Positions 19,319 to 28,004 of a stretch of 61,909 bases of DNA are shown here, piece by piece (within the stretch, counting starts at the first letter, position 1; the number at the start of each line of letters is the position of its first letter). The notes under the pieces are model-generated. The model saw only the letters and a program-made list of their open reading frames with translations. It did no database searches and was not told where the DNA came from. Source of the DNA: Seohaeicola zhoushanensis. Its GTDB lineage: Bacteria > Pseudomonadota > Alphaproteobacteria > Rhodobacterales > Rhodobacteraceae. Both the position numbers and the translations under genes were made by a program. The stretch lies in NCBI RefSeq assembly GCF_014656415.1, contig NZ_BNCJ01000023.1:1-61909 (forward strand), given 5' to 3'.

Positions 19319-19575
19319 ACCTGTCCATCGCCCTTGCCGCGCTCTGGGGGCTTGCCGCGAACGTCATCGCCCTGCTGCCCAGCCGCGACTATCACTGGCG
19401 CGCGGCCTACGTGCTCATCGCGGTGGGGATCCCGATCCTCGGCTACGTGACCTGGCAGAACGGACCATGGGTGGGACTGATCGTGCTGGTGGCGGGCATG
19501 AGCGTGCTGCGCTGGCCGGTGATCTACTTCGGGCGCTGGGTGAAGCGCCGGGCGCGGCGCAGCCCGGGCGAATAG
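19315..19575 (+). CDS. DUF2484 family membrane protein (second copy)
   Basis: 86 residues, MNLSIALAALWGLAANVIAL, with the same layout as the previous gene: N-terminal helix, short polar loop with aromatic residues, two further hydrophobic segments and a basic tail (RWVKRRARRSPGE). The start overlaps the upstream stop by ATGA. Its place directly before murB suggests a role in envelope synthesis, unproven. Confidence 0.82.
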   Translation: MNLSIALAALWGLAANVIALLPSRDYHWRAAYVLIAVGIPILGYVTWQNGPWVGLIVLVAGMSVLRWPVIYFGRWVKRRARRSPGE

Positions 19576-19624
19576 GGCCATCTTGCCGCTTGCAGGGCTG
19601 GCCTTGCCCGATTAGCTCTGCCGC

Positions 19625-20545
19625 ATGAGCTTTGATCTTCCGCCCGTGCGGGGCACTCTCACCGCGAACCGGCCGCTGGCCGACCTCACCTGGCTGCGCG
19701 TGGGCGGGCCGGCCGACTGGCTGTTTCAGCCGGCGGACGAAGCCGACCTGGCGCAGTTCCTCAAGGCACTGGATCCCGGCGTGAAGGTCTTCCCGATGGG
19801 GGTCGGGTCGAACCTGATCGTGCGGGATGGCGGGCTGCGGGCGGTGGTGATCCGGCTGGGGCGGGGCTTCAACCAGATCGAGGTTGCGGGGGATACCGTC
19901 ACCGCGGGCACCGCCGCGCTGGATTCGCATGTGGCGCGCAAGGCGGCGGATGCGGGTCTCGATCTGACCTTCCTGCGCACCATTCCCGGCAGCATCGGCG
20001 GCGCGGTGCGGATGAACGCGGGCTGCTATGGGCATTATGTCGCCGATGTGCTGGTCTCGGCGCGCGCGATTACGCGCAAGGGCGAGGTGGTCACGCTGAC
20101 GCCCGCCGACCTCGACCTGCGCTACCGCCAGTCGCGCCTGCCCGAGGGCTGGGTGCTGACCCAGGCGACTTTCCGCGGCCTGAAAGGCGCGCCGCATGAC
20201 CTGCACGAGCGGATGGACGAACAGATCGCCAGGCGCGACGCGAGCCAGCCCACCAAGGAACGCAGCGCGGGCTCGACCTTCCGCAACCCGGCAGGGTTCT
20301 CGTCGACCGGTCGGGCAGACGATACCCACGAGCTGAAGGCCTGGAAGGTGATCGACGATGCGGGCATGCGCGGCGCGAAGCGCGGCGGGGCACAGATGAG
20401 CCCCAAGCACTCGAATTTCCTGATCAACGCGGGTGGCGCAACGGCCGCCGATCTCGAAGGCCTGGGCGAGCAAGTGCGAAAAAAGGTTTACGAGTCCAGC
20501 GGGATAAAGCTAGAATGGGAAATCATGCGGGTCGGTGATCCGTAG
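19625..20545 (+). CDS. murB: UDP-N-acetylenolpyruvoylglucosamine reductase
   Basis: 306 residues, type I MurB. It reduces UDP-GlcNAc-enolpyruvate to UDP-MurNAc using FAD and NADPH. Visible are [13 protein letters not shown], the FAD-binding [12 protein letters not shown] and [15 protein letters not shown] segments, the catalytic serine in [12 protein letters not shown], and the C-terminal glutamate in [12 protein letters not shown] at 19625 gives [10 protein letters not shown]. Confidence 0.97.
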   Translation: MSFDLPPVRGTLTANRPLADLTWLRVGGPADWLFQPADEADLAQFLKALDPGVKVFPMGVGSNLIVRDGGLRAVVIRLGRGFNQIEVAGDTVTAGTAALDSHVARKAADAGLDLTFLRTIPGSIGGAVRMNAGCYGHYVADVLVSARAITRKGEVVTLTPADLDLRYRQSRLPEGWVLTQATFRGLKGAPHDLHERMDEQIARRDASQPTKERSAGSTFRNPAGFSSTGRADDTHELKAWKVIDDAGMRGAKRGGAQMSPKHSNFLINAGGATAADLEGLGEQVRKKVYESSGIKLEWEIMRVGDP

Positions 20546-20658
20546 GAATACTCCACCCAGGACCGGACCCGATACAGGCAATAAAAACGGGCCATCCAGA
20601 GGGATAACAAGAACGGGCCGCAGGCATCGCAGGTCCGGATATTTTGGGGCAGAGAGAT

Positions 20659-21579
20659 TTGGGACAGTCGAGCGGGACAGTCCGGCGCGTGGCGGTATTG
20701 ATGGGCGGGTTCTCGGCGGAACGCGAAGTTTCGCTGTCGACCGGGCGCGGTTGCGCCGATGCGCTGCGGGGCGAGGGATACGAGGTGATCGAGGTCGACG
20801 CCGGCCCCGATCTGGCCGAGCGGCTGACCGAATTGCGCCCCGATGCCGTCTTCAACGCGCTGCATGGCCGCTGGGGCGAGGACGGTTGCGTCCAGGGAAT
20901 GCTGGAATGGCTCAAGATCCCCTACACGCATTCCGGCGTGCTGGCCTCGGCGCTGGCGATGGACAAGCAGCGCAGCAAGGCGGCCTATGAATCCGCCGGC
21001 CTGCCGGTTGCGCCCTCGCTGATCCGTCCCAAGGCCGAGGTGATGGCTGGGCACGTCATGCAGCCGCCCTATGTGGTCAAGCCGAACAACGAGGGCTCGT
21101 CGGTCGGGATCTACCTGGTGCACGAGGACGCCAACGGTCCGCCGCAACTGAGCGAGGCGATGCCGGCGAACGTGCTGGTCGAGGCCTATGTGCCGGGGCG
21201 CGAGCTGACGGTGACGGTTCTGGGCAACCGCGCACTGACGGTGACCGACATCATCACCGACGGCTGGTACGACTACGACGCCAAATACAAGCCGGGCGGG
21301 TCGCGCCACGTGGTGCCGGCCGAGATCCCGGACGAGATCTTCGACCTCTGCCTCGACTATGCCCTGCACGCTCATACTGCTCTCGGGTGCCGGGGGATCA
21401 GCCGCACCGATATCCGCTGGGACGGGAGCCGGGGCGCAAAGGGACTGTTCCTGCTCGAGACCAACACGCAGCCCGGCATGACGCCGACCTCATTGACGCC
21501 CGAGCAGGCGGCGGCCGAGGGGATCACCTTCGGGCAGCTCTGCGCCATGCTGGTGGAGGATGCCTCGTGCGACCGCTGA
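20659..21579 (+). CDS. ddl: D-alanine--D-alanine ligase
   Basis: 306 residues, an ATP-grasp enzyme that joins two D-Ala for the peptidoglycan stem. It shows VAVLMGGFSAEREVSLSTG, the catalytic serine segment YTHSGVLASALAMDK, KPNNEGSSVGIYLV and the metal site LLETNTQPGMTPTSL. No ATG fits the N-terminus. TTG at 20659, with the purine-rich GGGGCAGAGAGA just upstream, gives the usual family length; TTG at 20644 is an alternative. 113 bases separate it from murB, longer than other gaps in this cluster. Confidence 0.96.
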   Translation: MGQSSGTVRRVAVLMGGFSAEREVSLSTGRGCADALRGEGYEVIEVDAGPDLAERLTELRPDAVFNALHGRWGEDGCVQGMLEWLKIPYTHSGVLASALAMDKQRSKAAYESAGLPVAPSLIRPKAEVMAGHVMQPPYVVKPNNEGSSVGIYLVHEDANGPPQLSEAMPANVLVEAYVPGRELTVTVLGNRALTVTDIITDGWYDYDAKYKPGGSRHVVPAEIPDEIFDLCLDYALHAHTALGCRGISRTDIRWDGSRGAKGLFLLETNTQPGMTPTSLTPEQAAAEGITFGQLCAMLVEDASCDR

Positions 21580-21619
21580 GCCTGGGCATGACCTTTGCCG
21601 CCGCCGCAGGGTGGCTGGC

Positions 21620-22483
21620 ATGAGAGTGGCCCGCCACGACCCCGCGCCCTCGCGCTTCAGCTATCGCGTGCAGCGCTGGATGCTGACGCCCGGCATCCGC
21701 CTGGCGCTGCGCGCCGGGGTGCCGTTCCTGCTCGTCTTCTCGATGGGCAGCGCCTACATGGCCAAGGAAGAGCGCCGCATCGCCCTTCGCGACTGGGTCT
21801 CGGACATTCGCACCGGCATCGAGGAACGCCCCGAGTTCATGGTCTCGCTGATGGCGATCGACGGCGCCGGCACCGGCCTGTCCGAGGATATCCGCGAGGT
21901 CCTGCCGATCGACTTTCCGGTGTCGAGCTTCGAGCTGAACATCGAGGAGATCCGCCAGACGGTTGCCGGGCTGGACCCGGTGAAATCGGCCAGCGTGCGG
22001 ATACGTCCGGGTGGCATCCTGCAGATCGACGTGATCGAACGCCAGCCGGCGGTGATCTGGCGGACGGCGGAGGGGCTGTCGCTGCTGGACGAGACCGGTA
22101 TCCACATCGCCGAAGTCGCCTCGCGTGCGGATTACCGCGACCTGCCGCTGATCGCGGGCGAGGGGGCGGACCGGAAAGTGGCCGAGGCGCTGGAGCTGAT
22201 CGCCGCGGCGGCGCCGCTGGGCGCGCGGATGCGCGGGCTGGTGCGCGTGGGCGAGCGGCGCTGGGACCTCGTGCTCGACCGCGACCAGCGGATCCTGCTG
22301 CCGACCGAGCAGCCGGTGCTGGCGCTGGAACGGGTGATCGCGCTGGACCAGGCGCAGGACATGCTGGGCCGCGACGTCAGGACCGTGGACATGCGCCTCG
22401 AAGAGCGGCCCACGGTGAAGATGAGCACCGAGGCGGTTCAGGCCTGGTGGCAGACACGCGCTCTTGGCGTGGTGAGAAACTAA
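21620..22483 (+). CDS. ftsQ: Cell division protein FtsQ
   Basis: 287 residues from MRVARHDPAPSRFSYRVQRW. It has a basic cytoplasmic N-terminus, one transmembrane helix at about 35-55, and a POTRA domain from about 95 (FELNIEEIRQTVAGLDPVKS, IERQPAVIWR) followed by the FtsQ beta domain. FtsQ links early and late divisome proteins through FtsB/FtsL in the periplasm. It lies between ddl and ftsA as in most dcw clusters. An in-frame upstream start would overlap ddl and is less likely. Confidence 0.94.
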   Translation: MRVARHDPAPSRFSYRVQRWMLTPGIRLALRAGVPFLLVFSMGSAYMAKEERRIALRDWVSDIRTGIEERPEFMVSLMAIDGAGTGLSEDIREVLPIDFPVSSFELNIEEIRQTVAGLDPVKSASVRIRPGGILQIDVIERQPAVIWRTAEGLSLLDETGIHIAEVASRADYRDLPLIAGEGADRKVAEALELIAAAAPLGARMRGLVRVGERRWDLVLDRDQRILLPTEQPVLALERVIALDQAQDMLGRDVRTVDMRLEERPTVKMSTEAVQAWWQTRALGVVRN

Positions 22484-22515
22484 AAAAAGCAAGAAGAAGA
22501 AACGGGCGGTAAACG

Positions 22516-23850
22516 ATGACGGATCTCTACCAGTCGCAACGGGCCATGCGGCAGATGCGCCAGCAGGCGCTGCAACGCGGGGTGATTGCAATTCTCGACG
22601 TGGGTTCGTCGAAGATTGCCTGCCTCGTGCTGCGTTTTGACGGCAGCACCCGGCTGAGCGACGACAATTCGATCGGCGCTCTGGCGGGGCAGTCGGGCTT
22701 TCGCGTGGTGGGCGCGGCGACGACGCGGTCGCGCGGGGTGCACTTCGGCGAGATCACCGCGATGGGCGAGACCGAGCGGGCGATCCGCACCGCGCTCCAG
22801 CAGGCGCAGAAGATGGCCGAGGTGCGTGTCGACCACGTGATCGCCTGCTTCTCGGGCGCCAGCCCGCGCAGCTACGGGCTGGATGCACGGGTCGAGCTGG
22901 AAGGCCAGGTCGTGACCGAGAACGAGGTGGCTCGGGTTCTGGCCGCCTGCGAAGTGCCGGAATACGGCAACGGGCGCGAGGTGTTGCACGCGCAGCCGGT
23001 GAACTTTGCGCTGGACCACCGCTCGGGGCTGGCCGATCCGCGCGGGCAGCTGGGGCAGAGCCTTGCCGTCGACATGCATATGCTCACGGTGGATTCTGAT
23101 GCGATTGCCAACCTCGTGCATTGCATCAAGCGCTGCGACCTCGAACTGGCAGGCATCGCGAACTCGGCCTATGTGTCGGGGATCTCGTCGCTGGTCGAGG
23201 ACGAGCAGGAGCTGGGCGCCGCCTGCGTCGACATGGGCGGTGGTACAACTTCGGTCTCCATCTTCATGAAAAAGCACATGATCTTTGCCGATTGCGTCGG
23301 CATGGGCGGGGATCACGTGACGCAGGACATCTCCATGGGCCTCGCCATTCCGATGGCCAATGCCGAGCGTCTGAAGACCATTCACGGCGGCGTGCAGGCC
23401 ACCGGCATGGACGACCGCGAGCTGATCGAGATCGGCGGCGACACCGGCGACTACGAACATGACCGCCGCCGCGTCAGCCGCGCCGAGCTGATCGGGATCA
23501 TGCGGCCCCGCGTCGAGGAGATCCTGGAGGAGGTGCGTGCCCGTCTTGACGCCGCGGGCTTCGATCACCTTCCGAGCCAGCAGATCGTGCTGACTGGCGG
23601 TGGCAGCCAGACGCCGGGTCTCGACGGGCTGGCGAGCCGGATCCTGGGCCAGCAAGTGCGCCTGGGGCGGCCGCTGCGCGTGCACGGGCTGCCGCAGTCG
23701 GCGACCGGGCCGGGGTTCGCCTCGGCGGTTGGTCTCAGCCTTTTCGCCGCGCATCCGCAGGACGAATGGTGGGATTTCGAAATTCCGGTCGACCGCTATC
23801 CGGCGCGTTCGCTCAAGCGCGCGGTGAAATGGTTCCGCGACAATTGGTGA
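22516..23850 (+). CDS. ftsA: Cell division protein FtsA
   Basis: 444 residues of the actin/Hsp70 fold. The phosphate-1 loop is AILDVGSSKIACLVLR, the SHS2 (1C) domain follows, the second phosphate loop is CVDMGGGTTSVSIF, and the adenosine motif is VLTGGGSQTPGL. The C-terminal amphipathic helix RSLKRAVKWFRDNW anchors FtsA to the membrane, where it tethers FtsZ. Start ATG 22516, 32 bases after ftsQ. Confidence 0.97.
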   Translation: MTDLYQSQRAMRQMRQQALQRGVIAILDVGSSKIACLVLRFDGSTRLSDDNSIGALAGQSGFRVVGAATTRSRGVHFGEITAMGETERAIRTALQQAQKMAEVRVDHVIACFSGASPRSYGLDARVELEGQVVTENEVARVLAACEVPEYGNGREVLHAQPVNFALDHRSGLADPRGQLGQSLAVDMHMLTVDSDAIANLVHCIKRCDLELAGIANSAYVSGISSLVEDEQELGAACVDMGGGTTSVSIFMKKHMIFADCVGMGGDHVTQDISMGLAIPMANAERLKTIHGGVQATGMDDRELIEIGGDTGDYEHDRRRVSRAELIGIMRPRVEEILEEVRARLDAAGFDHLPSQQIVLTGGGSQTPGLDGLASRILGQQVRLGRPLRVHGLPQSATGPGFASAVGLSLFAAHPQDEWWDFEIPVDRYPARSLKRAVKWFRDNW

Positions 23851-23862
23851 GGTAAAGGGGCG

Positions 23863-23889
23863 CCCGATTCCACCGCCGAGGGAATCGGG
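23863..23889 (+). terminator. Hairpin after ftsA (terminator or attenuator)
   Basis: CCCGATTCC (23863-23871) and GGAATCGGG (23881-23889) form a perfect 9-bp stem with a 9-base loop, beginning 13 bases after the ftsA stop. No T-run follows, so it may slow rather than end transcription or protect the 3' end of the ftsA message. Confidence 0.5.
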
Positions 23890-23916
23890 TGACGCCGCTG
23901 TAGGGGTCTGTTAGAC

Positions 23917-23925
23917 TTATCCACA
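23917..23925 (+). promoter_or_regulatory. DnaA box (TTATCCACA)
   Basis: An exact match to the TTATNCACA consensus, 67 bases past ftsA. Near matches follow on the other strand at 23997-24005 (ATCTCCACA) and 24119-24127 (TTCTCCACA). The site is far from any replication gene, so a transcriptional role at ftsZ is more likely than an origin. Confidence 0.55.
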
Positions 23926-24108
23926 AGGCCCGAGAGAGGCCCGGCAGCTGAACGAGCAGTTGTCCGCACAATCTGAGGTTGAAACGCGCCGCGCATTGTG
24001 GAGATTCGCCGCTCCCGTTGTCGTGCGTGCCTTCTATTGTATCCCCCTTATCTACAACCCCAATATCTCGAGTCGTGAGCAAAATACCGCCATCGTGGCG
24101 GCTGCTGA

Positions 24109-24125
24109 CTCCACATTTTGTGGAG
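24109..24125 (+). promoter_or_regulatory. Inverted repeat CTCCACA-TTT-TGTGGAG upstream of ftsZ
   Basis: A perfect 7-3-7 dyad 118 bases before the ftsZ ATG. Its left arm overlaps a GANTC site (24107-24111), and its right arm read in reverse is one base from a DnaA box. It could be a regulator site or a small RNA hairpin in the leader. Confidence 0.45.
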
Positions 24126-24243
24126 AACTCCTGTTTTTCGGGTGACGGCGACGGGCCGTCGCGGTATTAATAACTTTGATGGCGGAGCCGTCCGGCAGAG
24201 GCGGCGACTGGACGAATACGATCAGCGACAGGCGGAAAAAGTT

Positions 24244-25851
24244 ATGACATTGAATCTATCCATGCCGGGGCATGAAGACCTGCGGCCGCGTATCACGGTT
24301 TTCGGCGTTGGTGGCGCCGGCGGTAACGCCGTCAACAACATGATCGAGAAGAAGCTGGACGGTGTCGAGTTCGTGGTGGCAAACACCGACGCTCAGGCCC
24401 TGGCGCAGAGCGCGGCCAGCAGCCGCATCCAGATGGGTGTGAAGGTGACCGAGGGCCTGGGTGCAGGTGCCCGTGCCGCCGTGGGCGCCGCCGCCGCCGA
24501 GGAAAGCATCGAGGAGATCGTCGATCACCTCGCCGGGGCGCACATGTGCTTCATCACCGCCGGCATGGGCGGCGGCACCGGCACCGGGGCCGCACCGATC
24601 ATCGCGCAGGCCGCGCGTGAACTGGGCGTGCTCACCGTCGGCGTCGTCACCAAGCCGTTCCAGTTCGAAGGCGCCAAGCGGATGCGCCAGGCCGAGGAGG
24701 GCGTCGAGGCGCTCCAGAAGGTCGTCGACACGCTGATCATCATTCCGAACCAGAACCTGTTCCGCATCGCCAACGAGAAGACCACCTTCACCGAAGCCTT
24801 CTCGATGGCCGATGACGTGCTCTACCAGGGCGTCAAGGGCGTGACCGACCTGATGGTGCGTCCGGGCCTCATCAACCTCGACTTCGCCGACGTGCGTTCG
24901 GTGATGGACGAGATGGGCAAGGCGATGATGGGCACCGGCGAGGCCGAGGGCGACAACCGCGCCATCGAAGCCGCCGAGAAGGCCATCGCGAACCCGCTGC
25001 TCGACGAGATCAGCCTGCGCGGCGCCAAGGGTGTTCTCATCAACATCACCGGCAGCCACGACCTGACCCTCTTCGAACTCGACGAAGCGGCCAACCGCAT
25101 CCGCGAGGAAGTGGACCCGGACGCCAATATCATCGTCGGTTCGACGCTGGACCCGGACATGCAGGGCATGATGCGCGTGAGCGTCGTCGCCACCGGCATC
25201 GATGCGAACACCAACGTCGAAGACGTGCCGCTGCCGCGCCGTCCGATGTCGCAGCCGCTGAGCAAGCCGGTCGTGCTGGAAACCCCGGTTGCCGCGGCGC
25301 CGGCCCCGGTGCGGACCCCGGAACCGGTTCAGGCGGTGGCAGCACGCGCCGAGCCCGAGCCGAGCCTCTTCGACAGCATGGGTGCAGAAGACGAGGGTGC
25401 GGACGCGGTTGTCGACGAGGACGACGGCCTGCCGGCTCCGGCCTACCGCCCCAGCGTCCCGAGCTTCCAGCCGCACAGCGACTATGAGGAAGATGAGCCT
25501 GCCGCCGCCTTCGTGGCACCGCGCGCCCCGGCGCCGGGCACGCCGTCGCCCGAGGCGCTGGCACGGCTTCAGGCTGCAGCGCAGCGCCATCCCGGCGGGA
25601 TCGGCCAGAACCGCGCCGCACCGGCTGCGCCGGCCGCTCCGGCAGCCGATCGCAAGGGCGGTTTCGGGTTCAACTCGCTCATCAACCGGATGACCGGCCA
25701 TGCCGCCGATACCCCGGCCGAGCGCCCGACGCAGGCCCGCCCGCAGCCCCAGCTGCGCCAGACGGACGCCTCGGCACGGCCCGCACGCGAGCCGGAAGCT
25801 GGCCAGGATCGGATCGAAATTCCGGCCTTCCTGCGCCGCCAGGCGAACTGA
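24244..25851 (+). CDS. ftsZ: Cell division protein FtsZ
   Basis: 535 residues, a tubulin-like GTPase that forms the Z ring. It shows [15 protein letters not shown], the tubulin signature [11 protein letters not shown], the T7 synergy loop NLDFADV, and after a Pro/Ala/Glu-rich linker of about 185 residues the conserved tail [10 protein letters not shown], which binds FtsA. The long linker is normal for alphaproteobacteria. ATG 24244 (MTLNLSMPG) has AGGCGG upstream; the open frame continues 5' but without family similarity. It ends with a strong terminator. Confidence 0.98.
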   Translation: MTLNLSMPGHEDLRPRITVFGVGGAGGNAVNNMIEKKLDGVEFVVANTDAQALAQSAASSRIQMGVKVTEGLGAGARAAVGAAAAEESIEEIVDHLAGAHMCFITAGMGGGTGTGAAPIIAQAARELGVLTVGVVTKPFQFEGAKRMRQAEEGVEALQKVVDTLIIIPNQNLFRIANEKTTFTEAFSMADDVLYQGVKGVTDLMVRPGLINLDFADVRSVMDEMGKAMMGTGEAEGDNRAIEAAEKAIANPLLDEISLRGAKGVLINITGSHDLTLFELDEAANRIREEVDPDANIIVGSTLDPDMQGMMRVSVVATGIDANTNVEDVPLPRRPMSQPLSKPVVLETPVAAAPAPVRTPEPVQAVAARAEPEPSLFDSMGAEDEGADAVVDEDDGLPAPAYRPSVPSFQPHSDYEEDEPAAAFVAPRAPAPGTPSPEALARLQAAAQRHPGGIGQNRAAPAAPAAPAADRKGGFGFNSLINRMTGHAADTPAERPTQARPQPQLRQTDASARPAREPEAGQDRIEIPAFLRRQAN

Positions 25852-25873
25852 TCCGGTAACATAAACGAAAATA

Positions 25874-25905
25874 AAGGCCACCGGAAGGTGGCCTTTTTCT
25901 TTTTT
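25874..25905 (+). terminator. Rho-independent terminator of ftsZ
   Basis: AAGGCCACC (25874-25882), loop GGAA, GGTGGCCTT (25887-25895), then a run of TTTCTTTTTT. This is the clearest terminator in the window and separates ftsZ from lpxC. Confidence 0.95.
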
Positions 25906-26066
25906 AAATCATGTTCTTAGATGCTCGAAGGCGCCGTTTTGCCGATTTGTTACAGTGATGTTTCATTCCGTTGCAATCTTTGAGTTGAGCCTTTCCAATG
26001 GCTTGATTAACTCCCCAAGCAATCCCGCCCCGTATTGGGGCAGCGAAACTCGACTTGGGGCTTACC

Positions 26067-26987
26067 TTGCAGAATACGCTGAAATCACCCGTGGTTTTCG
26101 AAGGCGTCGGCCTGCACACCGGCGCGCCGGTGCGAATGGTTCTGCGGCCCGCAGCCGCCGGTCAGGGCATCTGGTTCCGCCGCACCGACATCGAACTGGG
26201 CAACACGCTGATCCCCGCCGTCTGGGACGTGGTCGAGCGCAGCCCGCTCAACACCCGGCTGGTCAACTCGGCCGGTCTCTCGGTCTCCACCGTCGAACAC
26301 GTGATGGCCGCGCTGGCCGGTTGTGGCGTGCACAACGCGCTGATCGAAATCGACGGCCCGGAAGTGCCGATCCTTGACGGCTCCTCGGCGCCCTTCGTGC
26401 GTGGCATCATGGCGCGCGGTCTGCGCCGCCTGGCGGCACCCGTGCTCGCCTATCAGATCGCCAAGACGGTCAGTGTCGAAAAGGACGGGGCCCGCGCCAC
26501 GCTGAAGCCGGCCGACCGCCTCATCATCGAGTTTCACATCGACTTCGCCGATGCAGCCATCGGGCAGCAGAGCAAGACGCTCGACATGCGCAACGGCAGC
26601 TTTGCCCGCGAGCTTTGCGACAGCCGCACCTTCTGCCGCCAAGCGGATGTCGATGCGATGCACCGCAACGGGCTGGCCCTGGGCGGCACGCTGAGCAATG
26701 CCGTTGTCGTCGACGGCGACGCGGTGCTGAGCCCCGGCGGCTTCCGCCACCCCGACGAGGCGGTGCGCCACAAGATGCTCGACGCGCTCGGCGACCTTTC
26801 GCTGGCCGGCGGGCCGCTGCTTGGCCACTACATCGGCGAGCGTGCGGGCCATTCGCTGACCAACACGCTGCTGCGCGAAGTCTTCGCAACCCCCGGCGCG
26901 GTACGCCCCGTGCTTTGTGACGAGGCCATGACAGAGCGTCTTCCGGGGCAGGGACTTGTGCTTTCCGAGATCCCCAAGGTCGCCTAA
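26067..26987 (+). CDS. lpxC: UDP-3-O-acyl-N-acetylglucosamine deacetylase
   Basis: 306 residues, the committed zinc enzyme of lipid A synthesis. The zinc ligands are the histidine in STVEHVMAAL (about 78) and the HKMLDALGD motif; GVGLHTG and the dimerisation region are intact. No ATG fits: TTG 26067 (QNTLKSPVVFEGVGLH follows), with GGGG 6-10 bases upstream, gives the family length. TTG 26055 is an alternative. It has its own promoter region after the ftsZ terminator; about 160 AT-richer bases precede it. Confidence 0.97.
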   Translation: MQNTLKSPVVFEGVGLHTGAPVRMVLRPAAAGQGIWFRRTDIELGNTLIPAVWDVVERSPLNTRLVNSAGLSVSTVEHVMAALAGCGVHNALIEIDGPEVPILDGSSAPFVRGIMARGLRRLAAPVLAYQIAKTVSVEKDGARATLKPADRLIIEFHIDFADAAIGQQSKTLDMRNGSFARELCDSRTFCRQADVDAMHRNGLALGGTLSNAVVVDGDAVLSPGGFRHPDEAVRHKMLDALGDLSLAGGPLLGHYIGERAGHSLTNTLLREVFATPGAVRPVLCDEAMTERLPGQGLVLSEIPKVA

Positions 26988-27122
26988 AGGCCCGGAATCG
27001 CCTGTTGCCGCTTGCCTCTACCCCAAGGTTGCCCGTAAGACATTCAGCAAAGAGACTGGCCGTGACAGCCTCTCCTTGTAGAGGTTTGGGGGAGGCTTCG
27101 GCGGTGACAAGGGTGACTATGG

Positions 27123-27974
27123 ATGTTTGGCGGCATGGCGCGGTTTAAACTGATCGGAGCCGCTCTGCTCGTGAGCGCGGCCGCTGCCTGCAGTGGCGGG
27201 TTGAGTGCGCCTTCGGATCGGACCGAGTCGCTCGAGGCCTATACGCCCGACCAGATCTATGAACGCGGCGAGTTCGAACTCGCCCGGAAGAGGTCCGGTG
27301 ACGCGGCCTTCTACTTCTCCGAGGTCGAACGGCTCTATCCCTATTCGTCCTGGGCCAAGCGCGCGCTGATCATGCAGGCCTATTCGTTCCACCAGAAGCG
27401 CGACTATCCCGAAAGCCGGGCGGCCGCGCAGCGGTACATCGACTTCTACCCGGCAGACGAGGACGCGGCCTATGCGCAGTATCTGCTGGCGCTGTCCTAC
27501 TACGACCAGATCGACGAGGTCGGCCGCGACCAGGGCCTGACCTTCCAGGCACTTCAGGCGCTGCGGGTGGTGATCGAACAATATCCCGACAGCGAATACG
27601 CGACTTCGGCGATCCTGAAGTTCGACCTCGCCTTCGATCACCTCGCCAGCAAGGAAATGGAGATCGGTCGCTATTACCTGCGGCATGGTCACTATGCTTC
27701 GGCGATCAACCGGTTCCGCGTGGTGGTGGAAGAGTTCCAGACCACCAGCCAGACGCCCGAGGCGCTGCACCGGCTGGTCGAGGCCTATCTTTCGCTGGGC
27801 CTGACGGACGAGGCGCAAACCGCCGGGGCGATCCTGGGGCACAACTTCCAGTCCACCGACTGGTATCAGGACAGCTACAAGCTGCTGACCAGCCGGGGGC
27901 TCAAGATGAAGTCCCGCGGCGACAACTGGCTGGCCCAGATCTATCGGCAGTCGCTGAAAGGGAAGTGGCTCTGA
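27123..27974 (+). CDS. bamD: Outer membrane protein assembly factor BamD
   Basis: 283 residues, a lipoprotein of the BAM complex that inserts beta-barrel proteins. The signal peptide ends in a lipobox (SAAAAC, Cys23), and TPR-like repeats follow (YTPDQIYERGEFELARKR, then YPYSSWAKRALIMQAYSFHQ). ATG 27135, four codons in, is an equally possible start. It lies between lpxC and recN, the usual alphaproteobacterial order. Confidence 0.95.
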   Translation: MFGGMARFKLIGAALLVSAAAACSGGLSAPSDRTESLEAYTPDQIYERGEFELARKRSGDAAFYFSEVERLYPYSSWAKRALIMQAYSFHQKRDYPESRAAAQRYIDFYPADEDAAYAQYLLALSYYDQIDEVGRDQGLTFQALQALRVVIEQYPDSEYATSAILKFDLAFDHLASKEMEIGRYYLRHGHYASAINRFRVVVEEFQTTSQTPEALHRLVEAYLSLGLTDEAQTAGAILGHNFQSTDWYQDSYKLLTSRGLKMKSRGDNWLAQIYRQSLKGKWL

Positions 27975-28004
27975 TCGTGCCGCTGCGCACGGAAGGCGGG
28001 ACAG

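Larger units (their letters stand above)
23851..24243 (+). promoter_or_regulatory. ftsA-ftsZ intergenic control region
   Basis: 393 bases without a credible gene. It holds, from left: a strong hairpin (23863-23889), a consensus DnaA box (23917-23925), five GANTC sites (23866, 23882, 24003, 24070, 24107) and an inverted repeat (24109-24125). In Caulobacter ftsZ is activated by DnaA and affected by CcrM methylation at GANTC, so this region probably times ftsZ expression. The last 120 bases form a long untranslated leader before the ftsZ start. Confidence 0.6.

Noticed and set aside
23917-23925. DnaA box as a replication origin
   Set aside because: A single perfect box, no AT-rich unwinding stretch and no replication genes; a promoter role is more likely.
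23851-24243. CtrA sites (TTAA-N7-TTAA) before ftsZ
   Set aside because: Only isolated TTAA is present; the spaced pair is not found.
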